This document shows, in pieces, positions 41,955-48,492 of a stretch of DNA of 64,000 nucleotides (position 1 is its first letter; each line of letters starts with the position of its first letter). Origin of the DNA: CAYUUR01 sp052034685. GTDB taxonomy: Bacteria; Patescibacteriota; Saccharimonadia; Saccharimonadales; CAYUUR01. A program made the translations under genes and the position numbers. Where the stretch lies: NCBI GenBank assembly GCA_052034685.1, contig JBPOIH010000008.1, positions 11,979-75,978 of the forward strand, written 5' to 3'. The notes beneath the pieces were generated by a model, which was not told the origin of the DNA, did no database searches, and saw nothing but the letters and a program-made list of their open reading frames with translations.

Positions 41955-42572
41955 GTGATAGAACAACTTTTTGGGAGCAAAACGAGGGTAAAGTTACTGC
42001 AGCTCTTCTGTAGTAACCCTAACAGGTCTTTTTATGTGCGTGAAATTACGCGCAAGATTGATGAGCAGATCAATTCTGTTCGGCGTGAGCTCGCCAATCT
42101 GTTGAGTATTGGCATTATTTCATCTGATGACAACAAAAACCGCCTGTATTACGAGGTTAATCAAGAGTATGAGCATTATAAGGCGCTTGCAGCGATGTTC
42201 GGCGGACAGACACTGACAGTGCCAACCGCAACCGGTGAAGAGAAGGAAGACGGCCTCAAAGAACTTAAATCGATCGGCAATATCGACATTGCGTTGCTAA
42301 CAGGGGTGTTTACCCGAGACACAACGGCGAGTGTTGATTTCTTGGTTGTCGGGGATATCAACCAAACCAAGCTTGATAAGTACGTCGCTGCCTTTGAGAA
42401 AAAGGAAGGCAAGGAGATTCGCTATGCATCAATGAGCGTCAGCGACTTTCAATACCGTAAACAGATTAACGACCGTTTTCTCGCAGGGGTCATGAGTGCC
42501 AAAAAGCAGGTTCTCATAGACAAGCATGGTGAATTTACAGAAAAAAAGACTAAAGAGGAGAAAAAGAAATAA
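41955..42572 (+). CDS. Winged-helix protein with C-terminal nucleotidyltransferase-like region
   Basis: 205 residues. An N-terminal winged helix ('MIEQLFGSKTRVKLLQLF', 'FYVREITRKIDEQINSVRRELANL') resembles ArsR/MarR-like DNA binders. The second half ('VDFLVVGDINQTKLDKYV') has the feel of a minimal nucleotidyltransferase domain. The tail is Lys/Glu-rich. It starts at GTG six bases after TACAAT (41943-41948): a leaderless GTG start. Its stop overlaps the next start (TAATG), so it is coupled to the MBL-fold gene. Role unknown. Confidence 0.75.
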   Translation: MIEQLFGSKTRVKLLQLFCSNPNRSFYVREITRKIDEQINSVRRELANLLSIGIISSDDNKNRLYYEVNQEYEHYKALAAMFGGQTLTVPTATGEEKEDGLKELKSIGNIDIALLTGVFTRDTTASVDFLVVGDINQTKLDKYVAAFEKKEGKEIRYASMSVSDFQYRKQINDRFLAGVMSAKKQVLIDKHGEFTEKKTKEEKKK

Positions 42573-43201
42573 TGGATATTCAGTTTTTTGGAGCTAATTG
42601 TGTGCGTATCGCTAACAAAAAGGCTACTTTGGTTTTTGACGACAATCTCAGCGAACTCGGCGCCAAATCAGTTACAAAAAATGGTGACGTGGCTTTGTTT
42701 ACTGGTGTGCATGATTCACCAAAAGCGGAAGTACGCCTGTCGATAGACTTTCCTGGTGAGTATGAGGTTGCTGATATCTCGGTGCGAGGCGTACAAGCAC
42801 GCGCTCACATTGATGAAGAAGGTAAGCGGACGGCTGTGATGTACCGGCTGATGATGGACGACATCCGTGTTGCTGTTGTCGGGCACGTGCACCCTGATAT
42901 TACAGAGGCTCAGCTGGAACTCCTCGGCGTTATTGATGTGCTGGTTATCCCTGTTGGCGGCAACGGTTATACGCTTGACAGCATTGGCGCACTCAAACTC
43001 ATCAAGAAAATCGAGCCAAAGATTGTTATCCCGACACATTACGATGACAAAGACCTCAAATTTCAGGTGCCTCAGCAAACATTAACCGACGCACTTACTG
43101 GGTTGTCTATGGAGGCTGCAGAGACGGTTGAACGGCTCAAGCTTAAGGCTTCTGACCTCGACGAGACAACTAAGTTGATCGTTGTTGAACGTTCTAAATA
43201 A
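42572..43201 (+). CDS. Metallo-beta-lactamase-fold hydrolase (UPF0173-like)
   Basis: 209 residues. 'MDIQFFGANCVRIANKKATLVFDD', 'DFPGEYEVADISVRG', 'VAVVGHVHPDITEAQLELLGVIDVLVIPVGG' and 'KIEPKIVIPTHYDD' follow the order of small MBL-fold proteins of the UlaG/UPF0173 group. The canonical HxHxDH cluster is not complete (VGHVHPD), so metal binding may differ. Coupled to the winged-helix gene upstream. A strong terminator follows (43221-43248). Confidence 0.8.
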   Translation: MDIQFFGANCVRIANKKATLVFDDNLSELGAKSVTKNGDVALFTGVHDSPKAEVRLSIDFPGEYEVADISVRGVQARAHIDEEGKRTAVMYRLMMDDIRVAVVGHVHPDITEAQLELLGVIDVLVIPVGGNGYTLDSIGALKLIKKIEPKIVIPTHYDDKDLKFQVPQQTLTDALTGLSMEAAETVERLKLKASDLDETTKLIVVERSK

Positions 43202-43220
43202 GCACATAGTTCTGGTAACA

Positions 43221-43248
43221 AAAAAGCTCTTCGTTGGAAGAGCTTTTT
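43221..43248. terminator. Bidirectional terminator between the MBL gene and rpmB
   Basis: AAAAAGCTCTTC/GAAGAGCTTTTT with a GTTG loop, 12-bp perfect stem with A and T tracts. Confidence 0.92.
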
Positions 43249-43278
43249 AAAGCCAGTTACGATTTACGATGAGGGCGG

Positions 43279-43473
43279 TTATTTAGCAATAACACCTTGT
43301 TTTTTGAGTGTGCGGATACCTTGAGCACTGATCTTCATCTTGACCTTTTTGCCATCGACAATAATGGTTTTGGTCTGAAGATTTGGCTTCCAAACTTTCT
43401 TGGTATGACGCTGTGAGAAGCTCACATTGTGACCAAATTGCTTGCCTTTACCGGTGATTTCACATTTCTGCAT
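43279..43473 (-). CDS. rpmB: Ribosomal protein bL28
   Basis: 64 residues from MQKCEITGKGKQFGHNVSFSQRHTKK, the conserved bL28 N-terminus, to 'GIRTLKKQGVIAK'. The ATG at 43473 is chosen over an in-frame ATG at 43494 because AAGGA lies 12 bases upstream and the family begins here. Confidence 0.95.
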   Translation of the reverse strand: MQKCEITGKGKQFGHNVSFSQRHTKKVWKPNLQTKTIIVDGKKVKMKISAQGIRTLKKQGVIAK

Positions 43474-43567
43474 GATTTTATCCTTAAGATTCAAAGCCGT
43501 ATTGTAGCGGTTTTACCTCTGTAGGTCAAGCCTTAAATACGCGCAATGTTTGCTATACTAGAATGAC

Positions 43568-44194
43568 ATGAATATTGACCTGACCGGCATTAACATTCTG
43601 TTTTACCTTGTTTCGCTGATTTTTGCCATTGGTATACACGAGGCGATGCACGGGTATGCGGCGTTTTGGCTTGGTGACGACACGGCGCGGCAAGAGGGTC
43701 GGTTAACGCTCAACCCGCTCAAACATATTGACCCCGTCCTGACGGTACTTATGCCGATGATGCTTCTGTTGCTTGGTCTACCTCCGTTTTTGGCTGCCAA
43801 ACCAGTGCCGTTTAACCCGATGCGGGTTAAATATGAGGAATTTGGTGCAGCGCTGATTGCCCTAGCAGGTCCGCTGACTAACTTTGCCTTAGCCGCGTTC
43901 ACTGCTGTTCTACTCAGGCTATTTGTAGGTATCGATTCATTGTATCTACTGCAGGCTTTGTCGATCTTCTTAGTAGTTAACGTAGCTATCTTTGTCTTTA
44001 ATATGATACCGTTTCCGCCGCTCGATGGTTCGCGCGTGCTCTATGCAGTGGCACCAGCCCCAGTGCAACGCGTTATGGAGCAGATTGAACAGATGGGTCT
44101 CATCATCATCTTGATATCTTTTGCGTTGCTCTACAGTGTGATCGGTCCATTCCTACGAGATATGAACCAAGCAGTCCTACAATTTTTGCTTTAA
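43568..44194 (+). CDS. Site-2-type intramembrane metalloprotease (M50)
   Basis: 208 residues with about six hydrophobic spans. Zinc motif H24-E25-A-M-H28 in the first helix; second motif 'FPPLDGSRVLYAV' in the C-terminal half (the NPDG-like motif with PLDG). It cleaves membrane-spanning regulatory proteins in other bacteria. TATACT (43554-43559) lies 8 bases before the ATG. Just downstream is the structured RNA at 44223. Confidence 0.88.
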   Translation: MNIDLTGINILFYLVSLIFAIGIHEAMHGYAAFWLGDDTARQEGRLTLNPLKHIDPVLTVLMPMMLLLLGLPPFLAAKPVPFNPMRVKYEEFGAALIALAGPLTNFALAAFTAVLLRLFVGIDSLYLLQALSIFLVVNVAIFVFNMIPFPPLDGSRVLYAVAPAPVQRVMEQIEQMGLIIILISFALLYSVIGPFLRDMNQAVLQFLL

Positions 44195-44222
44195 GAATTT
44201 GTAGCGAAGGCGTAGAATAAAA

Positions 44223-44351
44223 GTGGCTGATGCCAAAAAATGATAATCTGAATATTTATCATTAGGGAGCTCAATATTCGTGTCGGCCGGGGGTCGACAT
44301 ATGAGAGCACCCACCTGGGTTCATTCCAGGTTGTCATACGGTATCAGCCAC
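44223..44351 (+). ncRNA. Structured RNA, 6S-like
   Basis: An independent transcript of about 129 nt, starting 5 bases after TAGAAT (44213-44218). A 12-bp closing stem joins GTGGCTGATGCC (44223-44234) and GGTATCAGCCAC (44340-44351). Inside are a hairpin TGATAA/TTATCA (about 44241-44261), an apical arm with TGTCG/CGACA, and a 3'-side hairpin ACCTGG/CCAGGT. A closing stem, a large central bubble and a small 3' hairpin recall 6S RNA, which sequesters RNA polymerase, but it is shorter (130 versus 160-200 nt). It lacks the SRP RNA core. A terminator follows. Confidence 0.6.
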
Positions 44352-44355
44352 AAAA

Positions 44356-44379
44356 AAGCTCGAGAAAATCCTCGAGCTT
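44356..44379 (+). terminator. Terminator of the 6S-like RNA
   Basis: A 9-bp stem AAGCTCGAG/CTCGAGCTT with an AAAATC loop, followed by a T-rich tract; four bases after the RNA closing stem. Confidence 0.8.
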
Positions 44380-44393
44380 CTTCTGTTTATAAA

Positions 44394-44441
44394 GGTCGGG
44401 ATGACAAGACTTGAACCTGCGACCTCACGGCCCCCAGCCGT
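44394..44441 (-). pseudogene. tRNA-Pro 3'-half fragment
   Basis: The minus strand shows an anticodon arm ACGG-CTGGGGG-CCGT (GGG), a T-arm GCAGGTTCAAGTCTTGT and acceptor 3' strand CATCCCG followed by ACC. The 5' half is replaced by unrelated sequence and the CCA end is incomplete. It lies 26 bp from the intact tRNA-Pro(GGG). Confidence 0.75.
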
Positions 44442-44466
44442 ACAAGGGGTCCCCACAAAATCTTTA

Positions 44467-44542
44467 TGGTCAGGGTGAGAGGACTTGAACCTCCGGTCTC
44501 CGGACCCCCAGCCCGGCGCTTTACCAACTAAGCTACACCCTG
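44467..44542 (-). tRNA. tRNA-Pro (anticodon GGG)
   Basis: A 76-nt cloverleaf with encoded CCA. Acceptor CAGGGTG/CACCCTG; anticodon stem CCGGG/TCCGG with loop CTGGGGG (GGG); T-arm GGAGGTTCAAGTCCTCT. Confidence 0.97.
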
Positions 44543-44566
44543 TTAACAGAGGTATTTTAGCGTATT

Positions 44567-45595
44567 CTAACGTATCAGCATAGAGTCGCCGTAGGAGAGG
44601 AAGTGATACTTTTCTTCAACGGCCTTCTCGTAGGCTAATTTGAGGTTGTCCCAACCGGCGAAAGCAGCTGTGAGCATCAGTACCGTGCTGCGTGGCGCGT
44701 GGAAGTTGGTGAGTAATTGGTCAACTATCTTAAACTCATAGCCTGGATAGATGAAGATGTTGGCCTCGCCAGATAGGTTTTGTGGCTTGGCGTCTAGGAT
44801 GTCAGCTGCACAATACTCAAGTGTGCGTGTGACGGTGGTACCGATGGCGCAGACTTTATTACGGGACTTTTTGGCTTGCCGAATTGCGGCAACGGTTTCT
44901 TCAGGTACCTCATAATACTCACTGTGCATCTGGTGTTCTTCTACGTTGTCAGTGCGGATGGGCAGGAAGGTGCCAAGACCGACATGCAGAGTGAGGTAGG
45001 CAATGTGTACGCCTTTGTTGCGTAGTCTGGCCTCTAGCTCCTCAGTAAAGTTGAGTGAGGCAGTTGGAGCGGCCACAGAACCGGCGTCACGCGCAAAAAC
45101 GGTCTGATACCGCTCAGTATCAGTTTGGTCGGCGTGACGCTTCATGTAGGGCGGTAAAGGAACTTCACCGTAACGTTCGGCGAGGTCAAGTAAGTTTTCC
45201 TCTGTTTGGACAATCGCCAGTCCACCGTCTAGTACCTCCTTGACGATAATAGTGTGCATATGAACGGTTAGCACTTCACCTGTTCGGATACGGCCACGAT
45301 ACAGTACTTTGTGTTGATGGACGCCAAATACTTTACCATGCTTTTCGATAAGCAATAACTCACGTTCCTTGCCGTCGTTGTTTTTTGCGATCAAACGCGC
45401 CTTAATAACCTTCGTGTTATTGAGAACCAATAGATCTCCAGTGTCCAGGTAGTCAGCAAGATCAGCGTAGTAATGATGGCTGATGTCACCAGATTTTTTG
45501 TCCAAGACTAATAATCGCGTACTGCCGCGTTGTTCAGGTGGTCGGTCGGCAATCAGTTCGTCAGGGAGTTGGTAATCATAGTCGCTAATTTTCAT
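44567..45595 (-). CDS. queA: S-adenosylmethionine:tRNA ribosyltransferase-isomerase
   Basis: Converts preQ1-tRNA to epoxyqueuosine-tRNA. 342 residues: 'MKISDYDYQLPDELIADRPPEQRGSTRLLVLD', 'NNTKVIKARL', 'YMKRHADQTDTERYQTVFARDAGSVAAPTASLNF', 'HVGLGTFLPIRT' and 'NFHAPRSTVLMLTAAFAG' are in canonical order. The ATG at 45595 starts the family N-terminus and lies 7 bases after TACAAT. A much longer in-frame extension upstream is antisense to the RNase H gene and is rejected. Pairs functionally with tgt. Confidence 0.95.
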   Translation of the reverse strand: MKISDYDYQLPDELIADRPPEQRGSTRLLVLDKKSGDISHHYYADLADYLDTGDLLVLNNTKVIKARLIAKNNDGKERELLLIEKHGKVFGVHQHKVLYRGRIRTGEVLTVHMHTIIVKEVLDGGLAIVQTEENLLDLAERYGEVPLPPYMKRHADQTDTERYQTVFARDAGSVAAPTASLNFTEELEARLRNKGVHIAYLTLHVGLGTFLPIRTDNVEEHQMHSEYYEVPEETVAAIRQAKKSRNKVCAIGTTVTRTLEYCAADILDAKPQNLSGEANIFIYPGYEFKIVDQLLTNFHAPRSTVLMLTAAFAGWDNLKLAYEKAVEEKYHFLSYGDSMLIR

Positions 45596-45635
45596 CTGTG
45601 CTATTGTACGGGAAAATAGGGTAGAATAGAAACAG

Positions 45636-46391
45636 ATGCAATCGATCCAAGTAACACAAAAAGCGATCCAAGAAATTAGCCGCGGCGAACGCCATGCATT
45701 GTTGCTGGTTGGGGCTGCCGCGCCTTTTTTGGTCGGCGAGGCTGTAGAGCTTGTCAGCCAAGACGCTTCCGAATCTGTCGGCACGATCACTGTCCGCGAG
45801 GTTTTGAGTCGGCGATTGCGTGATTTTCCTAACCACGAAGACTTGTTAGTTGAAGCCATTGCACCGCATGACTTTGACCCAGACCTCATAGCTACAAAGA
45901 TAACCTTTTCGTTCCAGCCACATGAAAAAAAGCATGAAGTGGAAGGAAATGTTGTAAAAAAATACACAAATATAACAGAGGTAAGTTTGTATGGTGACGG
46001 TGGTTCACGTGGTAACCCGGGTCCGTCTGCTGCCGGTTGGGTTATTTACGACATGGACGGGAATATACTTAAAAGTGACGGCCACTACATGGGCATTACA
46101 ACCAATAATCAAGCTGAGTACACGGCGCTTAAGCTCGGTCTTCTTGATGCTGAACGACTCGGCGCACAACGCGTCAATGTATTCATGGATAGTTTGTTGG
46201 TTATTAACCAGCTCAAGGGAGTCTACAAGGTTAAGAATAAGGAGCTTTGGCCGATTTATGCGGCGATTGTGCAGCAGTGTGAGCAGGCCTTTGACAGTGT
46301 GACCTTCACGCACGTGCCGCGAGAAAAGAATAAAGAGGCTGATGCTATGGTCAACAAAGTTCTGGACGAAGTAGCAGAATCAAATAATTAA
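45636..46391 (+). CDS. RNase HI-like protein with an extra N-terminal domain
   Basis: 251 residues. The C-terminal domain (about 113-247) is RNase H-like: 'SLYGDGGSRGNPGPSAAGWVIYD' (first Asp), 'GITTNNQAEYTALKLGL' (Glu), 'VNVFMDSLLVINQL' (Asp) and 'THVPREKNKEADAMVN' (last Asp). All four acidic catalytic residues are present. The N-terminal ~105 residues are not recognised. TAGAAT (45622-45627) is 8 bases before the ATG. It diverges from queA with back-to-back promoters. rnpB follows. Confidence 0.87.
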   Translation: MQSIQVTQKAIQEISRGERHALLLVGAAAPFLVGEAVELVSQDASESVGTITVREVLSRRLRDFPNHEDLLVEAIAPHDFDPDLIATKITFSFQPHEKKHEVEGNVVKKYTNITEVSLYGDGGSRGNPGPSAAGWVIYDMDGNILKSDGHYMGITTNNQAEYTALKLGLLDAERLGAQRVNVFMDSLLVINQLKGVYKVKNKELWPIYAAIVQQCEQAFDSVTFTHVPREKNKEADAMVNKVLDEVAESNN

Positions 46392-46404
46392 GGTATAATA
46401 ACAG

Positions 46405-46756
46405 AGCTAGATTATTGGCTAGTCGCCGCGTATTTTATACGGGGAGGAAAGTCCGGGCAGCATAGGGAATGACAGTTGCTAACGGCAACCGAGGGAAACC
46501 TTAGGGAAAGTGCCACAGAAACGATACCGCCCAGCCTCGGTTGGGAACGGGTGAAACGAGTGAGGTAAAAGCTCACAGCTGCCTACGGTGACGTAGGGAG
46601 GAGGTAAACCCTGTCTGCTGCAAGGAGATAGACCTACTAGGGTTCCCGCCACGGTTTATCGCTTATCCGCTCGACCTTGTTGGTGACAACAAGGCTAGAT
46701 AGATGATTAGCCCTCAGTTTACTGGGGACAGAACCCGGCTTATAGATAATCTAGCT
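46405..46756 (+). ncRNA. rnpB: RNase P RNA
   Basis: The catalytic RNA of RNase P. Conserved blocks include GAGGAAAGTCCGGGC (5' J/P3 region), ACAGAAACGATACCGCC, GGGTGAAACG and GAGGTAAAAGCTCACA. The 3' core is TAGATGATTAGCC and GGGACAGAACCCGGCTTAT. P1 pairs AGCTAGATTAT (46405-46415) with ATAATCTAGCT (46746-46756). TATAAT at 46394-46399 is the -10 box. Confidence 0.96.
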
Positions 46757-46784
46757 TTATAACAAGCGCTGTACCGCGCGAGGT

Positions 46785-46814
46785 AAAACCACCCCAGATA
46801 TTAGGGGTGGTTTT
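46785..46814. terminator. Bidirectional terminator after rnpB
   Basis: An 11-bp stem AAAACCACCCC/GGGGTGGTTTT; serves rnpB and the convergent HIT gene. Confidence 0.9.
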
Positions 46815-46815
46815 A

Positions 46816-47244
46816 CTATTTCGCTAACAGCAGACGAGGTTTTTCTACATATATCAGGCTTCGTACTTTTGGCCCGAGTTTGATGAGATGGGTGTGCTGA
46901 TGGATGACGGATTTCATTTTATTGGTTGGTGCGCGGGCGTAAACTGAGTAACCTGCAGCTTCATATTTAGCGAGCATACGCATGAACTCTGTTTGCTCGG
47001 ACCCATTAAAGTGAGAGACGGAGTCGATGTGACGCTTTGGTACGATCATTAGATGATCCTTTACGGTGGAGATATCCCAAACATCGTAAGGGAAAAGATT
47101 GCGTACGACCCACATTGTTTTTGTTTGCTCAAGTATCTCGTCCTTGGCTGGACTAAAGTGGCAGAATTGACACGGCGCGTCGGTAGCGCGACGGGTGTGA
47201 TTGGCATAATAGAAGTGGTTTTTTCTGTTTCGAGTAGTCACCAC
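46816..47244 (-). CDS. HIT-domain nucleotide hydrolase/transferase
   Basis: 142 residues. 'WVVRNLFPYDVWDISTVKDHLMIVPKRHI' and the catalytic HIT triad H115-Q-H117-T-H119. A CxxC pair (C25, C28) near the N-terminus is common in HIT proteins that bind zinc. Acts on nucleoside phosphoramidates or dinucleotides. The start is GTG at 47244 or 47241; TATACT lies 3-6 bases upstream, so the second GTG may be used by leaderless initiation. Confidence 0.88.
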   Translation of the reverse strand: MVTTRNRKNHFYYANHTRRATDAPCQFCHFSPAKDEILEQTKTMWVVRNLFPYDVWDISTVKDHLMIVPKRHIDSVSHFNGSEQTEFMRMLAKYEAAGYSVYARAPTNKMKSVIHQHTHLIKLGPKVRSLIYVEKPRLLLAK

Positions 47245-47314
47245 AGTAGTATATCGAAAAATGCCACCTTAGAGAATAAGATGGCATTTCGTAGTAAGGT
47301 TTTTTATCTAGGCG

Positions 47315-47659
47315 TTAAACTTTAGCCGCTTTTACGACAGCTTCAAACGCTTTTGGTTCGTTTACAGCAAGCTCAGCCATTACCTTGCGGTCAAGGGTGA
47401 TGTTGGCTTTCTTGAGTCCAGCGATCAGGCGTGAGTAGGTTGTGCCATTAATGCGGGCAGCCGCATTAATGCGAGTGTTCCATAGCTGTCGGAATGTACG
47501 CTTACGATTCTTGCGGTCACGTGTAGCATAGACTAATGACTTAGTCAGTGCTTGCTTGCCACGGCGAACGCTTGAGCGGTTACCACGAGTAAAGCCTTTG
47601 GTTGCTTTACGAATTTTCTGATGTCGGGCATGGGCGGTGACGCCTCTTTTTACGCGCAT
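47315..47659 (-). CDS. rplT: Ribosomal protein bL20
   Basis: 114 residues: MRVKRGVTAHARHQKIRKATKGF, 'YATRDRKNRKRTFRQLW' and 'LIAGLKKANITLDRKVMAELAV' are the conserved bL20 blocks. Third gene of infC-rpmI-rplT. GGAG lies 8 bases before the ATG. Confidence 0.97.
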   Translation of the reverse strand: MRVKRGVTAHARHQKIRKATKGFTRGNRSSVRRGKQALTKSLVYATRDRKNRKRTFRQLWNTRINAAARINGTTYSRLIAGLKKANITLDRKVMAELAVNEPKAFEAVVKAAKV

Positions 47660-47662
47660 TCT

Positions 47663-47857
47663 CTATACTCCTAGATTCTTTTTAATGGTTCGGGCTTCTT
47701 TGCCGACCATTGTAGTTAGACCTGCAAAGCGTCGCTTGCGGGCAGCTGATTTCTTTTGCAACAGGTGGTTGCCGGTAGATTGTCGGCGACGAATCTTGCC
47801 GTTCTTGGTGACACGTATGCGGTCTTTAGTTCCGCTATGAGTCTTTAACTTTGGCAT
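47663..47857 (-). CDS. rpmI: Ribosomal protein bL35
   Basis: 64 residues: MPKLKTHSGTKDRIRVTKNGKIRRRQSTGNHLLQKKSAARKRR, the full bL35 pattern. AAGGAG precedes the ATG. It overlaps infC by 23 bp. Confidence 0.97.
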   Translation of the reverse strand: MPKLKTHSGTKDRIRVTKNGKIRRRQSTGNHLLQKKSAARKRRFAGLTTMVGKEARTIKKNLGV

Positions 47858-48365
47858 GTGGGTTACTCCTTACTACGAAGTTTAGTTGTTTTCCTGCAAA
47901 TTGAGGTTTCGAGTCGACGATAATGGTCTCTCCGAAGCTTTCTATCACCTTGGCGGCGAGCGTAAAGCCAATTTCTTTATGAGCGAGCTCACGGCCTCGG
48001 TACACGATGGTTAATTTTACCTTATGTCCTGCTTGAAGGAAATCAGTAACTTTCTTCATCTTGACGCCCAGGTCGTGATCGCTAATCTTTAATCCAAATC
48101 TGATCTGTTTGAGAGCGGTGGCTTTAGCGCTGCGTTTACTTTTTTGGAGCTGCTTGGTTCGTTCATAGTTGAACTTACCCCAGTTCACAATCTTGGCCAC
48201 GGGCGGATCGGCGTTTGGCGATATTTCTACCAAGTCCAGATCTTGTTCGCGAGCAAGTTGCAAAGCTTCACTTTTGGAAAGGACGCCGAGCTGTTGACCT
48301 TCCTCATCAATCACGCGTAAACGTGGTGCCCGAATCTGTTCATTCAGGCGGGTAAACTTATTGAT
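47835..48365 (-). CDS. infC: Translation initiation factor IF-3, AUC start
   Basis: 176 residues. The conserved N-terminus 'RLNEQIRAPRLRVIDEEGQQLGVLSKSEALQLA' lies partly upstream of any ATG, GTG or TTG. The in-frame ATC at 48363-48365 (I-N-K-F-T-R-L-N-E-Q) is 9 bases after AAAGGAG and is taken as the start. A GTG at 48314 would delete 17 conserved residues. Rare AUU/AUC starts are a known hallmark of infC and underlie IF-3 autoregulation. 'KQIRFGLKISDHDLGVKMKKVTDFL' in the C-terminal domain confirms the family. Confidence 0.9.
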   Translation of the reverse strand: MNKFTRLNEQIRAPRLRVIDEEGQQLGVLSKSEALQLAREQDLDLVEISPNADPPVAKIVNWGKFNYERTKQLQKSKRSAKATALKQIRFGLKISDHDLGVKMKKVTDFLQAGHKVKLTIVYRGRELAHKEIGFTLAAKVIESFGETIIVDSKPQFAGKQLNFVVRSNPHAKVKDS

Positions 48366-48400
48366 GCCGTTATTCTCCTTTAATGATTTGGATTTACTGC

Positions 48401-48429
48401 ATTGTAACAGATGGCATAACAGAGGTCAA
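48401..48429 (-). promoter_or_regulatory. Promoter of infC-rpmI-rplT
   Basis: On the minus strand, TTGACC (48424-48429), a 17-base spacer and TACAAT (48401-48406). It gives a ~30-nt leader with a Shine-Dalgarno, unlike most starts in this window. Confidence 0.8.
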
Positions 48430-48492
48430 CTATCTTATGTTAGATCAAGGTTATTTTTTGGCTTTATAAGGTGTTTTTTGAAATTTCTCGTC

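Noticed and set aside
44223..44351. SRP RNA identity for the structured RNA
   Set aside because: The conserved GGTCCGGAAGGAAGCAGCC-type core is absent.
45596..45967. N-terminal extension of queA by 124 codons
   Set aside because: It is antisense to the RNase H gene, lacks QueA homology, and the family start with its own -10 box lies at 45595.
47053..47325. 90-codon + strand frame
   Set aside because: Antisense to the HIT gene and to a region with its own promoter; no homology or ribosome site.
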